From assembly GCA_003008705.1 (NCBI GenBank), contig PDUO01000062.1, positions 110,513-174,512 of the forward strand: a stretch of DNA of 64,000 bases. Reading direction: 5' to 3'. Under the pieces are notes generated by a model that saw only the letters and a list, made by a program, of their open reading frames with translations, searched no databases and was not told where the DNA came from. The position numbers were made by a program, and so were the translations under genes. Source of the stretch: Pezicula radicicola. Its lineage: Eukaryota > Ascomycota > Leotiomycetes > Helotiales > Dermateaceae. The stretch's first letter is position 1, and every line of letters begins with the position of its first letter. Shown in pieces: positions 8,491 through 18,784 of the stretch.

Positions 8491-10611
8491 ATGCCTGAGC
8501 GAAAGCAACAACAATCACTCCCTAATGTTCCTCACAACCAAGAGGAGCAGACCTCTATGGAGGAGGATCAAAGCACAGAAGACGATTCAGAAAACGAAGG
8601 GAATTGGAGTGATCAGGCGACAGCGGCGACTAAAAGCGATGAGTCTCGAGACCCCGTATCAAAGCCCAGACAAAGGATCAATTTTGGTCGGCCTCCCCCT
8701 CCTGTCCGCAGAACTTATCGCCCTGCAGTGTTGAACAGTCCTTGGAGTGATACAATCGGTGACAACCATGACTACTATAGCCATCATGGATCGTATCCTG
8801 GCGGCCAAGTTGCCGCCCCCTATAATCACGCCAGGAATCCCGCGTTCCAAACACCACCCAGCAGGACTCCATCGTTTCAACCACTAACCCCAGAGTTCCA
8901 GGGCCCTTATCCAGACCCGTATTCTCCACCTCCGCATCCTCCACCTCCGTACTTTATGAACCCGCATCCTTCATCACAGCCCCCAAACCCGCATTTTTAC
9001 TTCCCGAGTCCTATGAACGATGTATACCCGTCTACTCCTTATCAAGCGAAACCTGATCATACAAATCCCTTTCTCCCCAAGACGGCAGTGCCATCCTACG
9101 CGCCCGAACTGCCATCGAAGCCAAAACTTCCAGCTTTTCATGTTGAACATGAGATGGATATTCTAAAGAGAGAACTGGACGCTATGAAGATGGAGAAGCT
9201 TCGAGAGAAGGAGGAAAAGCAAAGAGCACACAGGGACGAAAGATACGTCGCGGCACGTAAAGATCGGAGAAAGAGAAATCAGGAGAAGTTTGATCGGGAG
9301 GTCGAACGCAGAGTCCAAGCTGTCAAAGCTCAATTGGAAAAGCAATTGCCACCAGTGAAAGATGCTCGAGACAGGGAGACGCGATCAGACGCAGGCGGCA
9401 GGCGGCTAGATAACGATCTAGTAGACATCTTGCAGCGTCTAGCAACGCAGCGACAAGTGGAGGACAATTTGTATCTCCGGGATGAAAGAGGGATGGAGAC
9501 GGATCGCCTACTGCTCGGGGGACTACGTCAAATCGCTGGTGACAATTTTGGACGACAGAGTGGCCGAAGATCTTACCAAGGATCGGTGAGGGAGAGCCTA
9601 GCGGAACAAAGCAGGAGAAGACTCGATATCGTCCCAAGATGGTCCAGTCAAAGGAATCCCCCCGACGAAGACATCCGCAGCGAGTTAAAACGCATGGTTA
9701 TCGATGTCGTCAGCGAAGTACAAGGGACAGACATCGTCGAAAGATTGTTGGAGCAAATTTTACTACCATCAGCAAAGCTGTCACATCGTCATTCAGACAA
9801 CAACTCTGTCGACGCGGGTCGGCAACATTCTCGAGATTATCAACCCAGCAACTATGGTGGCAGTTCAGGCCTGTCGTCTCCATCGAGCCCCGCGGATCGA
9901 CCACTCTCTCAAGATTATCAACCTAGCAACTATGGTGGTAGTTCGGGCTCGCAGTCTCCATCAAATCCTCGCACACCTAATAACTTCAATCGTTATCCAG
10001 GTTCTGATCCCAATCGATTCTCTAGTCATCCGCAAAATACTCCGCATAGGACGCCCAATTCTCCGCCCGATAGCACTCCTAATTATAGCTCTTTTCAAGA
10101 ACGATTCGGCCCTAACAATGGCAGCGGTGATGGGTATCCATTTCCCGCGAATGCACGAAGCGACAACTCTTGGAACGCACCAAATGGTGTTGGAGGGAGA
10201 AGACCTGAACCTACGGCGATGCCGAACAATGGGCATGCAAGACCAAGAGGAAAGCCTGATACTGGAGCCAGGCGTGACAGGGGCCAAGATTTCACACAAT
10301 ACAATGCCAGACAAGGAGGGCTTTCATCGGATGAATTCGATGATGAGGACTTATACCCCCATCTCCCAAGAGAATATGCTCTGAACCATCAAGACCTGAA
10401 CGACCCTATTCATGTCCTGCCACCGAAAGTCCCGGATGCGCCTCAAGCTTCTTCGAAAAATAATCCCAAAAGATTTCCGGCTGAATTACGAGAGTGTCTT
10501 GATCCCTCGGGACGTTTACATCCAAATGACCAAGTATCAGGTGGAGGGCTCTCAATGAGGGCATCGCAAGCAACTGGTCCAGTGAGAGGCAAGGCCAATA
10601 TTGTCGTTTAA
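8491..10611 (+). CDS. Disordered, proline/serine-rich protein with central coiled coil
   Basis: An intronless frame of 706 aa starts at an ATG. Residues 1-220 are acidic, then Pro/Tyr-rich (PPPHPPPPY-like). Residues about 225-290 are highly charged and helical (MDILKRELDAMKMEKLREKE onward), a likely coiled coil. The C-terminal half is Ser/Asn/Pro-rich and contains a short internal duplication, RDYQPSNYGGSSG then QDYQPSNYGGSSG. No catalytic domain, signal peptide or membrane segment is seen. It may be a scaffold or regulatory protein. The frame is clean with even codon use, unlike the decayed neighbours. Confidence 0.75.
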   Translation: MPERKQQQSLPNVPHNQEEQTSMEEDQSTEDDSENEGNWSDQATAATKSDESRDPVSKPRQRINFGRPPPPVRRTYRPAVLNSPWSDTIGDNHDYYSHHGSYPGGQVAAPYNHARNPAFQTPPSRTPSFQPLTPEFQGPYPDPYSPPPHPPPPYFMNPHPSSQPPNPHFYFPSPMNDVYPSTPYQAKPDHTNPFLPKTAVPSYAPELPSKPKLPAFHVEHEMDILKRELDAMKMEKLREKEEKQRAHRDERYVAARKDRRKRNQEKFDREVERRVQAVKAQLEKQLPPVKDARDRETRSDAGGRRLDNDLVDILQRLATQRQVEDNLYLRDERGMETDRLLLGGLRQIAGDNFGRQSGRRSYQGSVRESLAEQSRRRLDIVPRWSSQRNPPDEDIRSELKRMVIDVVSEVQGTDIVERLLEQILLPSAKLSHRHSDNNSVDAGRQHSRDYQPSNYGGSSGLSSPSSPADRPLSQDYQPSNYGGSSGSQSPSNPRTPNNFNRYPGSDPNRFSSHPQNTPHRTPNSPPDSTPNYSSFQERFGPNNGSGDGYPFPANARSDNSWNAPNGVGGRRPEPTAMPNNGHARPRGKPDTGARRDRGQDFTQYNARQGGLSSDEFDDEDLYPHLPREYALNHQDLNDPIHVLPPKVPDAPQASSKNNPKRFPAELRECLDPSGRLHPNDQVSGGGLSMRASQATGPVRGKANIVV

Positions 10612-11150
10612 TGCGAGGCGGACCGGACTGTCGATGATTCCCCGCTAATATTGTTTTGGCGTTTGTGGAGAAGTGAGCAGACTTTTATTGCAGCAGAAGG
10701 TCTACGCAATGTGTTTCATTAGATCCTCACTATACGTAGCCATATGTACCTTACAAAACTCTGAGTTCGGGGACCTGTTGTTTTCTATATCTGTTTCCTT
10801 TTCAAGTACAACATGAGGTGTGTAAACGGCGGAGAGGATGAAATTCAAAACAAGCTATTAGGCAATGCTATTCATCACCCCCAAAACAAATCCCGTTGGT
10901 AGTCATCGTGCTACATAGTAGAGACATCTTTAGGTCATGCACCACTGTTATATCGGCCGGTGCAGCACCTCCGCCGAGCGCGATAGACTTATCCGCAGCC
11001 TTCGGTTTCTACTCTAATGTCAGGTGAAAGCCGTAGCCGCAAAAGACGGAAACTTACTTTTTCAGAGCCTGCTATCTTGCCCTCTGCACGGCGATTATTG
11101 TAAATACAATGTCAACTATATAGGAGGACAGAACGAAAGATTTATGAATT
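10612..11150. other. Intergenic; nothing recognised
   Basis: This is the space between the convergent coiled-coil gene and the small minus-strand gene. No ORF, repeat or RNA signal is convincing. It presumably contains both 3' UTRs. Confidence 0.5.
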
Positions 11151-11453
11151 TCACGTACTGAAAGTGAGGGACTCGGTGTTATTAACGTGATCCGTGACAA
11201 CCACCGACTTGATAACGTCGCCTTGTAGATGTACTTTTCCATTGGTGTCGTCATTGGTAGAAGCTGATGGCTATGTGGGTGTGAGTGACGGCCCTCAACT
11301 GCTGTGGCTAGTTACCTTGTCAGGAAGTGCTTCCTTGGTAGATTCTGGTACAATCACAGGCCCTCCGACAAGGGTTGCCCCGTTCTTTCCAGTACCAACG
11401 AAAGTGGCAGTCTCGGTTTTAGTTGAAGTGGGTCTATACGTGGTGGGCGCCAT
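11151..11453 (-). CDS. Small spliced hypothetical protein (85 aa)
   Basis: The start ATG is at 11451-11453. Exon 1 encodes MAPTTYRPTSTKTETATF... and ends at 11316. A 45-nt intron (11271-11315, GTAACT...CATAG) splits it in phase 0 from exon 2, which ends at TGA 11151-11153. The N-terminal half is Thr/Ser-rich. The C-terminal half (VHLQGDVIKSVVVTDHVNN) is beta-prone and well formed. Composition and splicing look genuine although each exon is short. No family is recognised. Confidence 0.55.
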
Positions 11454-11574
11454 GGCGAGTCGCTTGGTGTGGTTCGAGCTTCTGTGTAAGGTGATCTGAA
11501 TTCACAAGGCGGACTGACGCTGGACTGTCCTAGGCTGGAGGCAAAAAACCAAAGCCGCATTGCCACTGCTGTGG

Positions 11575-11584
11575 ATATATATAC
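11575..11584 (-). promoter_or_regulatory. Candidate TATA box for the small gene
   Basis: An alternating AT run (reads GTATATATAT on the minus strand) lies about 120 bases upstream of the ATG at 11453. It is a plausible core promoter element, but simple AT sequence is common, so this is tentative. Confidence 0.3.
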
Positions 11585-11833
11585 TTGTGAGCCTATCTAC
11601 CCCAGAAGCTCATTATGGACGTATCGGGCAGCAATAGCGGCGCAGTCATCTTCTCGATCCCTATGTTAGGCACTACTGCAGCTGTTGTACAAGCACTACA
11701 CATTGATTGGCCTGTCATCACAACACCTATGCAGTGATATGCACTGCCATGTGGTGCAAGCGAAGAAAAACTTCGATAGCCCTTCTTACATTTCACTTAA
11801 GGAGCCAACTTCACATTCAAGCACTGACACGAG

Positions 11834-13193
11834 ATGAAGAGAATATTCACCAGCAAATCGTGGAAAAGCTCAACTGACAGCTATCATGACCACAAATATG
11901 GCCTCAAGACATTCTATGAACCAGCCAACGCTGTCTTAGAGTGAGTCATCCAAGTAATAAATCCAGTTCCTGTAGATTTTCATCGAACGTTGCTGACCCT
12001 TTCTTTTCTTTTCTCTTCTCTAGCATCGTCTTCGTGCACGGCATCACCGGCCACCGGGAACATACCTGGTCAGCAGGAAATGGCGTCAGGCCCTGGCCTG
12101 AGACATTCCTTCCAACAAAGATACCTGATGCTCGGATAATCAGTTTTGGGTATGATGCAAGTGTCATTGGCTGGCGGTCAGGAATTTCGAGCAACAATAT
12201 TAGTGACCACGCGAAGAACTTGCTCGCAGCATTGGCGACTCTCAGGGACGCTGACAATAGCGTAATGAACCTTTGACCCCAGATCGGTCGATCTCAGACT
12301 TATTACTGACTATATCAGAGCGATCGCCCGATCGTATTTGTTGCCCACAGCCTCGGCGGCCTGGTCTGTGAAGATGTATGTTTTTGATCCCCCATTGCTT
12401 CGTATGCGTACATATCCGCTGACTCCACACCACAGGCTCTCTTATCTTCCAGGGCAAATGCAGAAAGCCACTTGCAAAACATCCTGAAATGTACTTCTGG
12501 TATCCTCTTCCTAGGAACGCCGCATTTTGGGAGTAGCTTGGCACCTGTAGCCAAACGACTGGCCGCACTCATCAAACCCACGGCGCGAACGAATGTTCAA
12601 GTTTTGAAAGTACTCGGAAGAGATTCCGAAGTGCTTGCTAGGATACAAAATGAATTTCATGCTCTGTTACGGTCACGAACCCGTGAGGGAAACCAGCCGA
12701 TAGAAATTACCTGCTTCTACGAAGAAGTTCCACTCTCAGGGATTGGCGAGGTGTGCGAAAGATTCATTTTCACTGCAGATACTTATTATGAATGCAATTT
12801 GCCGATGTCCTCTTTGTGTTGGATGGGAGATATCTCGAGGCAGACTGACAAATTACTTACCTTGAATCTTAGGTCGTCCCAAAACGCTCCGCGACTCTCC
12901 CTGGATATACAGCAATTGGAATTCATAGCAACCACCGCGACATGGCGAGATTCGCGACGGACTACGATCCAGGGTTTGTTAGTGTTGTATGCGAGCTTCA
13001 GAGATGGGCGAATTCGATCCGGTGTCTGCAACTTGTCGCCAGAACCAACGAAGAGCTTAAAAGTAAAGAAAATGCCGACTCGGCACACCACAGAACAAAT
13101 CTTGGAGGCATCACCGTTTGGGGTGATATTATAAAATCTAATGTGGTTACCGGGAACCAGACAATTTATAGCGGGTTGACGTTTTCGGATTGA
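11834..13193 (+). CDS. SesB-like alpha/beta hydrolase with C-terminal amyloid-like tail
   Basis: Five exons (11834-11940, 12024-12261, 12319-12375, 12436-12750, 12873-13193) with GT-AG introns keep phase throughout and give 345 aa. The fold is shown by IVFVHGITGHREHTW, VFVAHSLGGLV (nucleophile Ser), ILFLGTPHFGS and, near residue 260, YTAIGIHSNHRDM with the catalytic His. This is the lipase-like domain found as SesB in fungi, alone or at the N-terminus of NLRs. After the domain, the last 40 or so residues form a Gly/Asn-rich tail (GGITVWGDIIKSNVV then TGNQTIYSGLTF). The next gene, 880 bp downstream on the same strand, is an NLR, the genomic arrangement known for receptor/effector pairs. The tail's role is inference. 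Confidence 0.8.
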
Positions 13194-14075
13194 AACATGT
13201 GGGAACGAATTGTCGCTTTCTCTCTTCTGTGGAGCTGGACCTACGGCATAGTATACGCGTAGACCGGCAGCAAGTCGCTGGTTATTGAACGAAATTTATG
13301 TCAAGGCACGGTATCTTTGTAGCGTCTTTTAGCCAATAGTACGTCATGAAAGTTAGGGGTCTTTACGAACTCAAACTTTGCGACGCGGGATTTATGCTGC
13401 ACTAGGCAATTCAGCTCGTGTTGAGAGGCTAACTAATGAAGTTTGCAAAAAAACGACCCTGTGATTACAGACACCATCTGGACCAAGTCCATACGATTTC
13501 GAGGTTCTTATCATGCATAGCTTGGCTGTGCTACAATTGACGAATTCGATACCGGAAGTCAGATAAGGACGGCCGTAGAGCTATACGAGGTATGCGCTGT
13601 CAAATTCCTCTATTTTGAAGCATTGAATCCGTGCTCCTAGCCAATTATGGCTTCTATCCTCGGTGAAGTATGTCAGTGGCTGATGCATTGCAGAATTGAG
13701 GATCACAAGGTATGACAAAGGCGAGCAAATAGGAAGGAAGGCACGCACACATGCAAACCCCTGCACACCGAGTAGAGCCTCTTTTTTCGATTGGCCCATC
13801 ATATACTCATTTTTAAGCCGCAATGCGCATGGTATTATAATCTTACCACATAAACCCCAAAGCTGGAGGACACATCGTGGAAGTGAGGCGTCGAAGACAG
13901 AAAAGCGGCAGCAGATTACCTGTATCATACATATGAGTGAGCGGGGAAAACCACACTCCGATTAATCGTCCGCAAGGCTCAGTAGCCTCATGTAGTGCTG
14001 ACCCATACAGAAGGACTTGAGGTCATCCAGAATACTGCCTCTTTGACATCATCCAAAGACCTACTAACCATACTC
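13194..14075. other. Intergenic between hydrolase and NLR
   Basis: Overlapping short ORFs lie on both strands around 13580-13965, but none has a recognised domain or splice pattern. This probably holds the 3' UTR of the hydrolase and the promoter of the receptor. Confidence 0.5.
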
Positions 14076-17000
14076 ATGATGAGCTCCAGTTATCAGGCAA
14101 GCGTTTGTACGGACACAGTGGTGAGATGCACGATTTTAAATCTCTGCGCAAGTGTCTTAGTCCAATGAATCTTGACTAATTCTATGGAAGGATTCGGATG
14201 GCAACAGTAGTAGACCAGCCAAAGTGCGTGGTGGAGTGAGTTTAAACAACGCTCAACAGTCAGTCATTGCTCAAACTGTCAACAACAAAATGGGCGTGAA
14301 CTTTGGTACGTTGATTATCTGCTCGAGTGGGAGACCCTCTCGGATATATTGTACTAACAAAGTTTTAAAGTATCCTCGGGGCCCGCACGAGGCTCCAATG
14401 GCCCTACTCAAACGATTGCTGCTCAAAACGTCGATATTCGAGGAGATGTGAATTACCAAGCAACCAGTTACTTCCGTGCGTGACCAAGGCAATTCGTCTT
14501 TGGAAAAGTACTTACAAAGAAAAGATGGTACCAAGGACTTAATTCGCAACTGGCTTTCATCTTTTCCAAACCTTAATTTTGAAGCAAAGCAACTGTGGAA
14601 TTTCGACGTAGCTAGAAAAGCACCTGGCACAGGACAGTGGCTGCTGGATTCACGAGAATTCTTGGACTGGACTAATGGGAGACATGGCGAAGCAAGGAAG
14701 CTTTGGTGTTACGGAATTCGTAAGAGATTATCCTCGGGGTAACATATCTTCGCGTAACTGACTCTTTTAGCTGGTGCTGGCAAGACTATCCTCGCGTATG
14801 ATACCTCCATGTCTGTTCGTTGTATTCACTCAATAATGTGTAGATCGATAGATCTATTATCATCAATTATCTCCAAACTGGCCCGTTTGGCAGGAACGTA
14901 GCTTGCATTTACGTCTACTTTGACTACAAGTATCAGAAAAAGCAGGATCTGACAAGCCTTCTCTCCACTCTATTGGCGCAACTCGTTCGAAACACAGATC
15001 AGATTGTACAAGAGATCAAAGACATGCATGCAGTTTTGAAGGCCAGGGGAATGCATCCAAATTCAGATGAGTTGCTGCTGATGTTGAAGTCCCAAGCAAA
15101 GTCATTTCACCGAGTTTTCATTGTCGTCGATGCTTTGGATGAATGCCTCAACGATACTGAGATAAGCACATTGGACCACTTTTTAACAGCGCTTCATCAA
15201 CTCCCGACAAACGTTCATCTTCTGTTTACTTCAAGGAATGACCGCAGCATTGGTCGAAAGGTGGAGGCAGGTCTTGCGCTCGAAATCAAGGCTAGCGATG
15301 ATGATATTAGGATATACTTCGAGAGTCAGATTAAGAGTGTCGAGCATTTGCGACGCTTAGTCGATAAGGGAGATAAAAGAGAAGAATCCTTCCGAGACAA
15401 TGTCTTAGGTGCTGTAGTTGCAAGATCTGGAGGGATGTAAGTATTACGCAATGAAAAAGTTTTTATCCCAAGAAGTTGTTCACATGTATACTTAGGTTCT
15501 TGCTCGCGCAACACCACCTAAAATACCTTGCTTCTAAGCACGGGCTTGAGGATTTCAAATCCGGAGTAAGAAGTCTTCCCAGCACCCCTGACGGAGTCTA
15601 CGAGACGGCTTTGATCCGTATCAAAGAGCAAGACGAATTCAAGCAAAGGCTGGCCATCAACACGCTAGCTTGGTTAGTTTTTGCTGAGCGAGCATTGTCA
15701 GTCGCAGAACTGAGACATGCCCTTGCTGTTCAAGTCTCCGACAATCATGTCCTTGACGACAGTTTTGAGACTGAGGATTTGACCTCAGCTTGTGCCGGCA
15801 TTGTTGTTTTTGATCAAGGAACTGGAGCAGTCTGCCTGGCGCATTACACGGCCGAGACATACCTCCGGGAGAATGAATCAAAGATCTTCGAAGATGTGCA
15901 GTCAAAGATGGCTGAGACGTGTCTTACCTATTTGTCGCATGTGAAGTTCAGCCAAATCCCTCCTTCTTCAAATGAGGTGGACGAGTGTTGTAAGAGATAT
16001 CCTTTTGTAGCATATGCAGCTGATCATTGGGGTGTTTGCCTTGCTGCCGGTGTCAGAGGGTCGGTCTACAAGCTCGCCTGGAAGTTTCTCTCAGACGGCC
16101 AAAGGCTGAATAGTGTGGTTCAAGTCATGGCCGATTTCCGATCGAAGAATGAGGCAAATGTCTCTGGTTTGCATATCGCTGCTTATTTCGGCTTGGATAA
16201 ATTGGTGACAAAGGTGATGGATATGAAAAAGATTTTTCTGCTGAACGCGAGTACTCTGCGGGGTGAGACGGCGCTGCACTGGGCGGCATTCTATCATCAA
16301 ATACCATTCCTCAAGCTGTTGATAGACAAGGGGGCGGACCTTAATATACAAGATATCCAGGGGAGAACAGCTTTGCACAAGGCAGTCATTAACGGAGATG
16401 GAGCATCGGTGGCATTGTTATTGTCACCAGACGGACATGCCAACCTCAAACTCGAAGACTTTCAAGGATTTACTGCGCTTAGACGGGCCGCTGCTCATGG
16501 GCATACAAAGATTGCCGAGTTGCTGCTAAGAGCTGGTGCAGAGATTGACGCCAAAGACAAGAATGGATGGACAGCATTGCGATGGGGTGCCCAAAAAGGA
16601 CATAAGAGAGTTGTCGAGCTGCTCATTCGAAATCATGCCGGACTCGAAACGTCAAGCGGAGACGATCAATGGACGTTACTTCGCTCGGCGGCATCAGAAG
16701 GCCGAGATGCGATCATACAGCTCCTAATCGAGAAGAAAGTGGACTTGAATGCAGTCGATAGCAATGGATTGACACCATTGAGATGGGCGATCGACTATGC
16801 GCACGGAACGGTGGCATGGCTATTGATCAAAGCTCGCGCAAGTGTCAACATACCGGACAACAAGGGTTTCACGCCACTACATTCAGCAGTTGAGAAATGG
16901 GGGGAGTGCCGTGATAAGTCCCTGGTCTGGCTCCTGTTAGAGAGCAAGGCAGACATAAAAGCAAGAACGAAGCTTGATCAGACGGCGTTACACATTGCCT

Positions 17001-17599
17001 CGTCAAAAGGACACGAGTCAATTGTATGGCTTTTGCTGCAAAAAGGGGCGGAAATAAATGCACGAACAAGGCTTGGTATGGATGCTTTACACCTTGCCTC
17101 ATCTGGAGGACACAGCTCGACCGCAATGCTGCTGCTGGAGAAAGGAGCAAACCCCACTCAGCTAGATAACAACAAGCGCACTGCTTTGCACTGTGCCGTT
17201 ACTGAAGGACATAAAGCCGTTGCTCATATGTTGATTCTGAGGGCTAAAAGCTTGATATATGCTGTGGATGACGAGAGACGGACCGCATTGCATGTTGCGG
17301 CGTCTGCGGGAGATCTCGAAATCGTCACACTTCTGTTGGACAGTGAAGCAGAGATAGATGTGCAAGATAGGGAGGAATATACGCCATTGCATCGTGCCGT
17401 TTCTCAACAGCACAAAAGTGTGGTATTCCGCCTGTTGGAGCGAGGAGCAAATGCGAATATTCCAAACAGGAAACAGTGTACAGTGCTGGAGTCTGCGGCT
17501 CGCGCAGGTAATATCACGATTGTGGACGCAATCAACCGATCAATGAGGCAATCGCCAATAGTTGATCCCATGGTCCGATGGATGGGAGATAATCATTGA
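14076..17599 (+). CDS. NACHT-ankyrin NLR (STAND receptor)
   Basis: Seven exons keep phase and give 1,049 aa: 14076-14096, 14191-14305, 14371-14475, 14525-14719, 14771-14795, 14852-15436, 15496-17599. The first intron has a GC donor (CAG|GCAAGC). Residues 1-85 are Gly/Asn/Gln-rich (GGVSLNNAQQSVIAQTVNN; AAQNVDIRGDVNYQATSYF), the position of amyloid signalling motifs in fungal NLRs. Then come a pre-NACHT helical part (PGTGQWLL), Walker A PGAGKTILA (about 147-155) and Walker B VFIVVDALDE (about 240). From about 565 to 1,040 there are roughly 13 ankyrin repeats (GRTALHKAV, GWTALRWGA, GFTPLHSAV and similar). The N-terminal exons are short and their starts are less certain. The product is probably a cytoplasmic sensor that oligomerises on ligand binding and acts through the adjacent hydrolase. 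Confidence 0.8.
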
Positions 17600-18784
17600 A
17601 AAGATGATATATGACAGCTATGTGTAACAAGAAGTTCTCCCTTCAATCGAGCCTCTCCCCCGTACTGCGTCCGACGAATGTCTGACCTCACTTGACATAC
17701 ACCACTCAGCTTCGCCAGCGACTTGAAACACTTATGTCATATACCACTGCTGCCAGCGAGCACTAGCGAGTCTGGCCCAAATATTCATACGGCCTTCTGA
17801 ATAAGTCTGGCAGCTTGCTCATCCCGTAGCTCAACAAGGCACGAAAATTCCTTAGGATGACTATTTTCAAACCTAAAAGGTTAGCCCGCCAACACCTTAG
17901 CGCTCTTATCGGAAAACTAAAGAATTCTTACCTTTCTAGTTCACTCGTCATCTTGGGCTCTGGCGTGATTTCCTTACCTGCATCATCCAAGGCTTTCAAG
18001 ATCTTGAATGTGGATAGCATTAAAGCAATGATAATCCATATACTGGTAGTTCCAAGGTATTGACCTGGACAGACTCTGTCACTATTTTATAAGCTTGGTC
18101 TCTTAAGAGCAAGTGAGAAAGAAAAGAGAAATTAACGACGACCAAATCCGAAGGGGCCTACGGACAATAGTTTGCTAGCTTAACCGTCGCAAGAGGGATT
18201 GTAGCGGTTTGGGTTAAATGCCTCCGGGTCGGCATAGACCGAACGATCGTGTAGTATTACATATGGGTTTACTATAACAATTGATCTAGAACCACCGAGA
18301 GTATTAGTAGCTGATATATAAGTAGCTCTAACGAGTAAAATAGAAATAGGGTTTTCCTATACCCTTTTGGTATAAATATGTCCCTGTAAACATCGTCTTT
18401 ACTAAATCTGTAAGGAACTCTAAGAGGAACCGCAGGATGCCCTCTAATATAGTAGTACGATCAGTAAACGAGTCGAGGATATCGTATCGTACATTATGTG
18501 TATACTTGTATGCCTTATAAACAATCTGGTTAATGCATAGTATTTAGCCTTAGAGAGTAATTTACTTTTATAAGATTAATAATATTATTTTAAAGTTAAA
18601 TTTCTTATATTTTTATATAAAATAACTTAAATTATATTCTTTTAAATAAATAAATAAAACTATTAAGATTATATTAAGTTTTATACTAAGAAAGTTTATA
18701 TTTTCTAATAATAATACCCTCTAAGAAATAATATTTCTTCTATTATACCTCCTTCTAAGAAGTATAGCGTTATACGGCCGCTGC
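17600..18784. other. Intergenic; AT-rich tail
   Basis: The short plus-strand ORF at 17857-18063 is not convincing. 18100-18540 is non-coding with many TA steps, and 18540-18760 is an AT-rich RIP-like block that grades into the decayed STAND gene. Confidence 0.5.

Noticed and set aside
9704..10384. 226-aa ORF inside the coiled-coil gene
   Set aside because: It is read in another frame of the long clean gene 8491-10611, has a skewed Ile/Arg composition and no domain.
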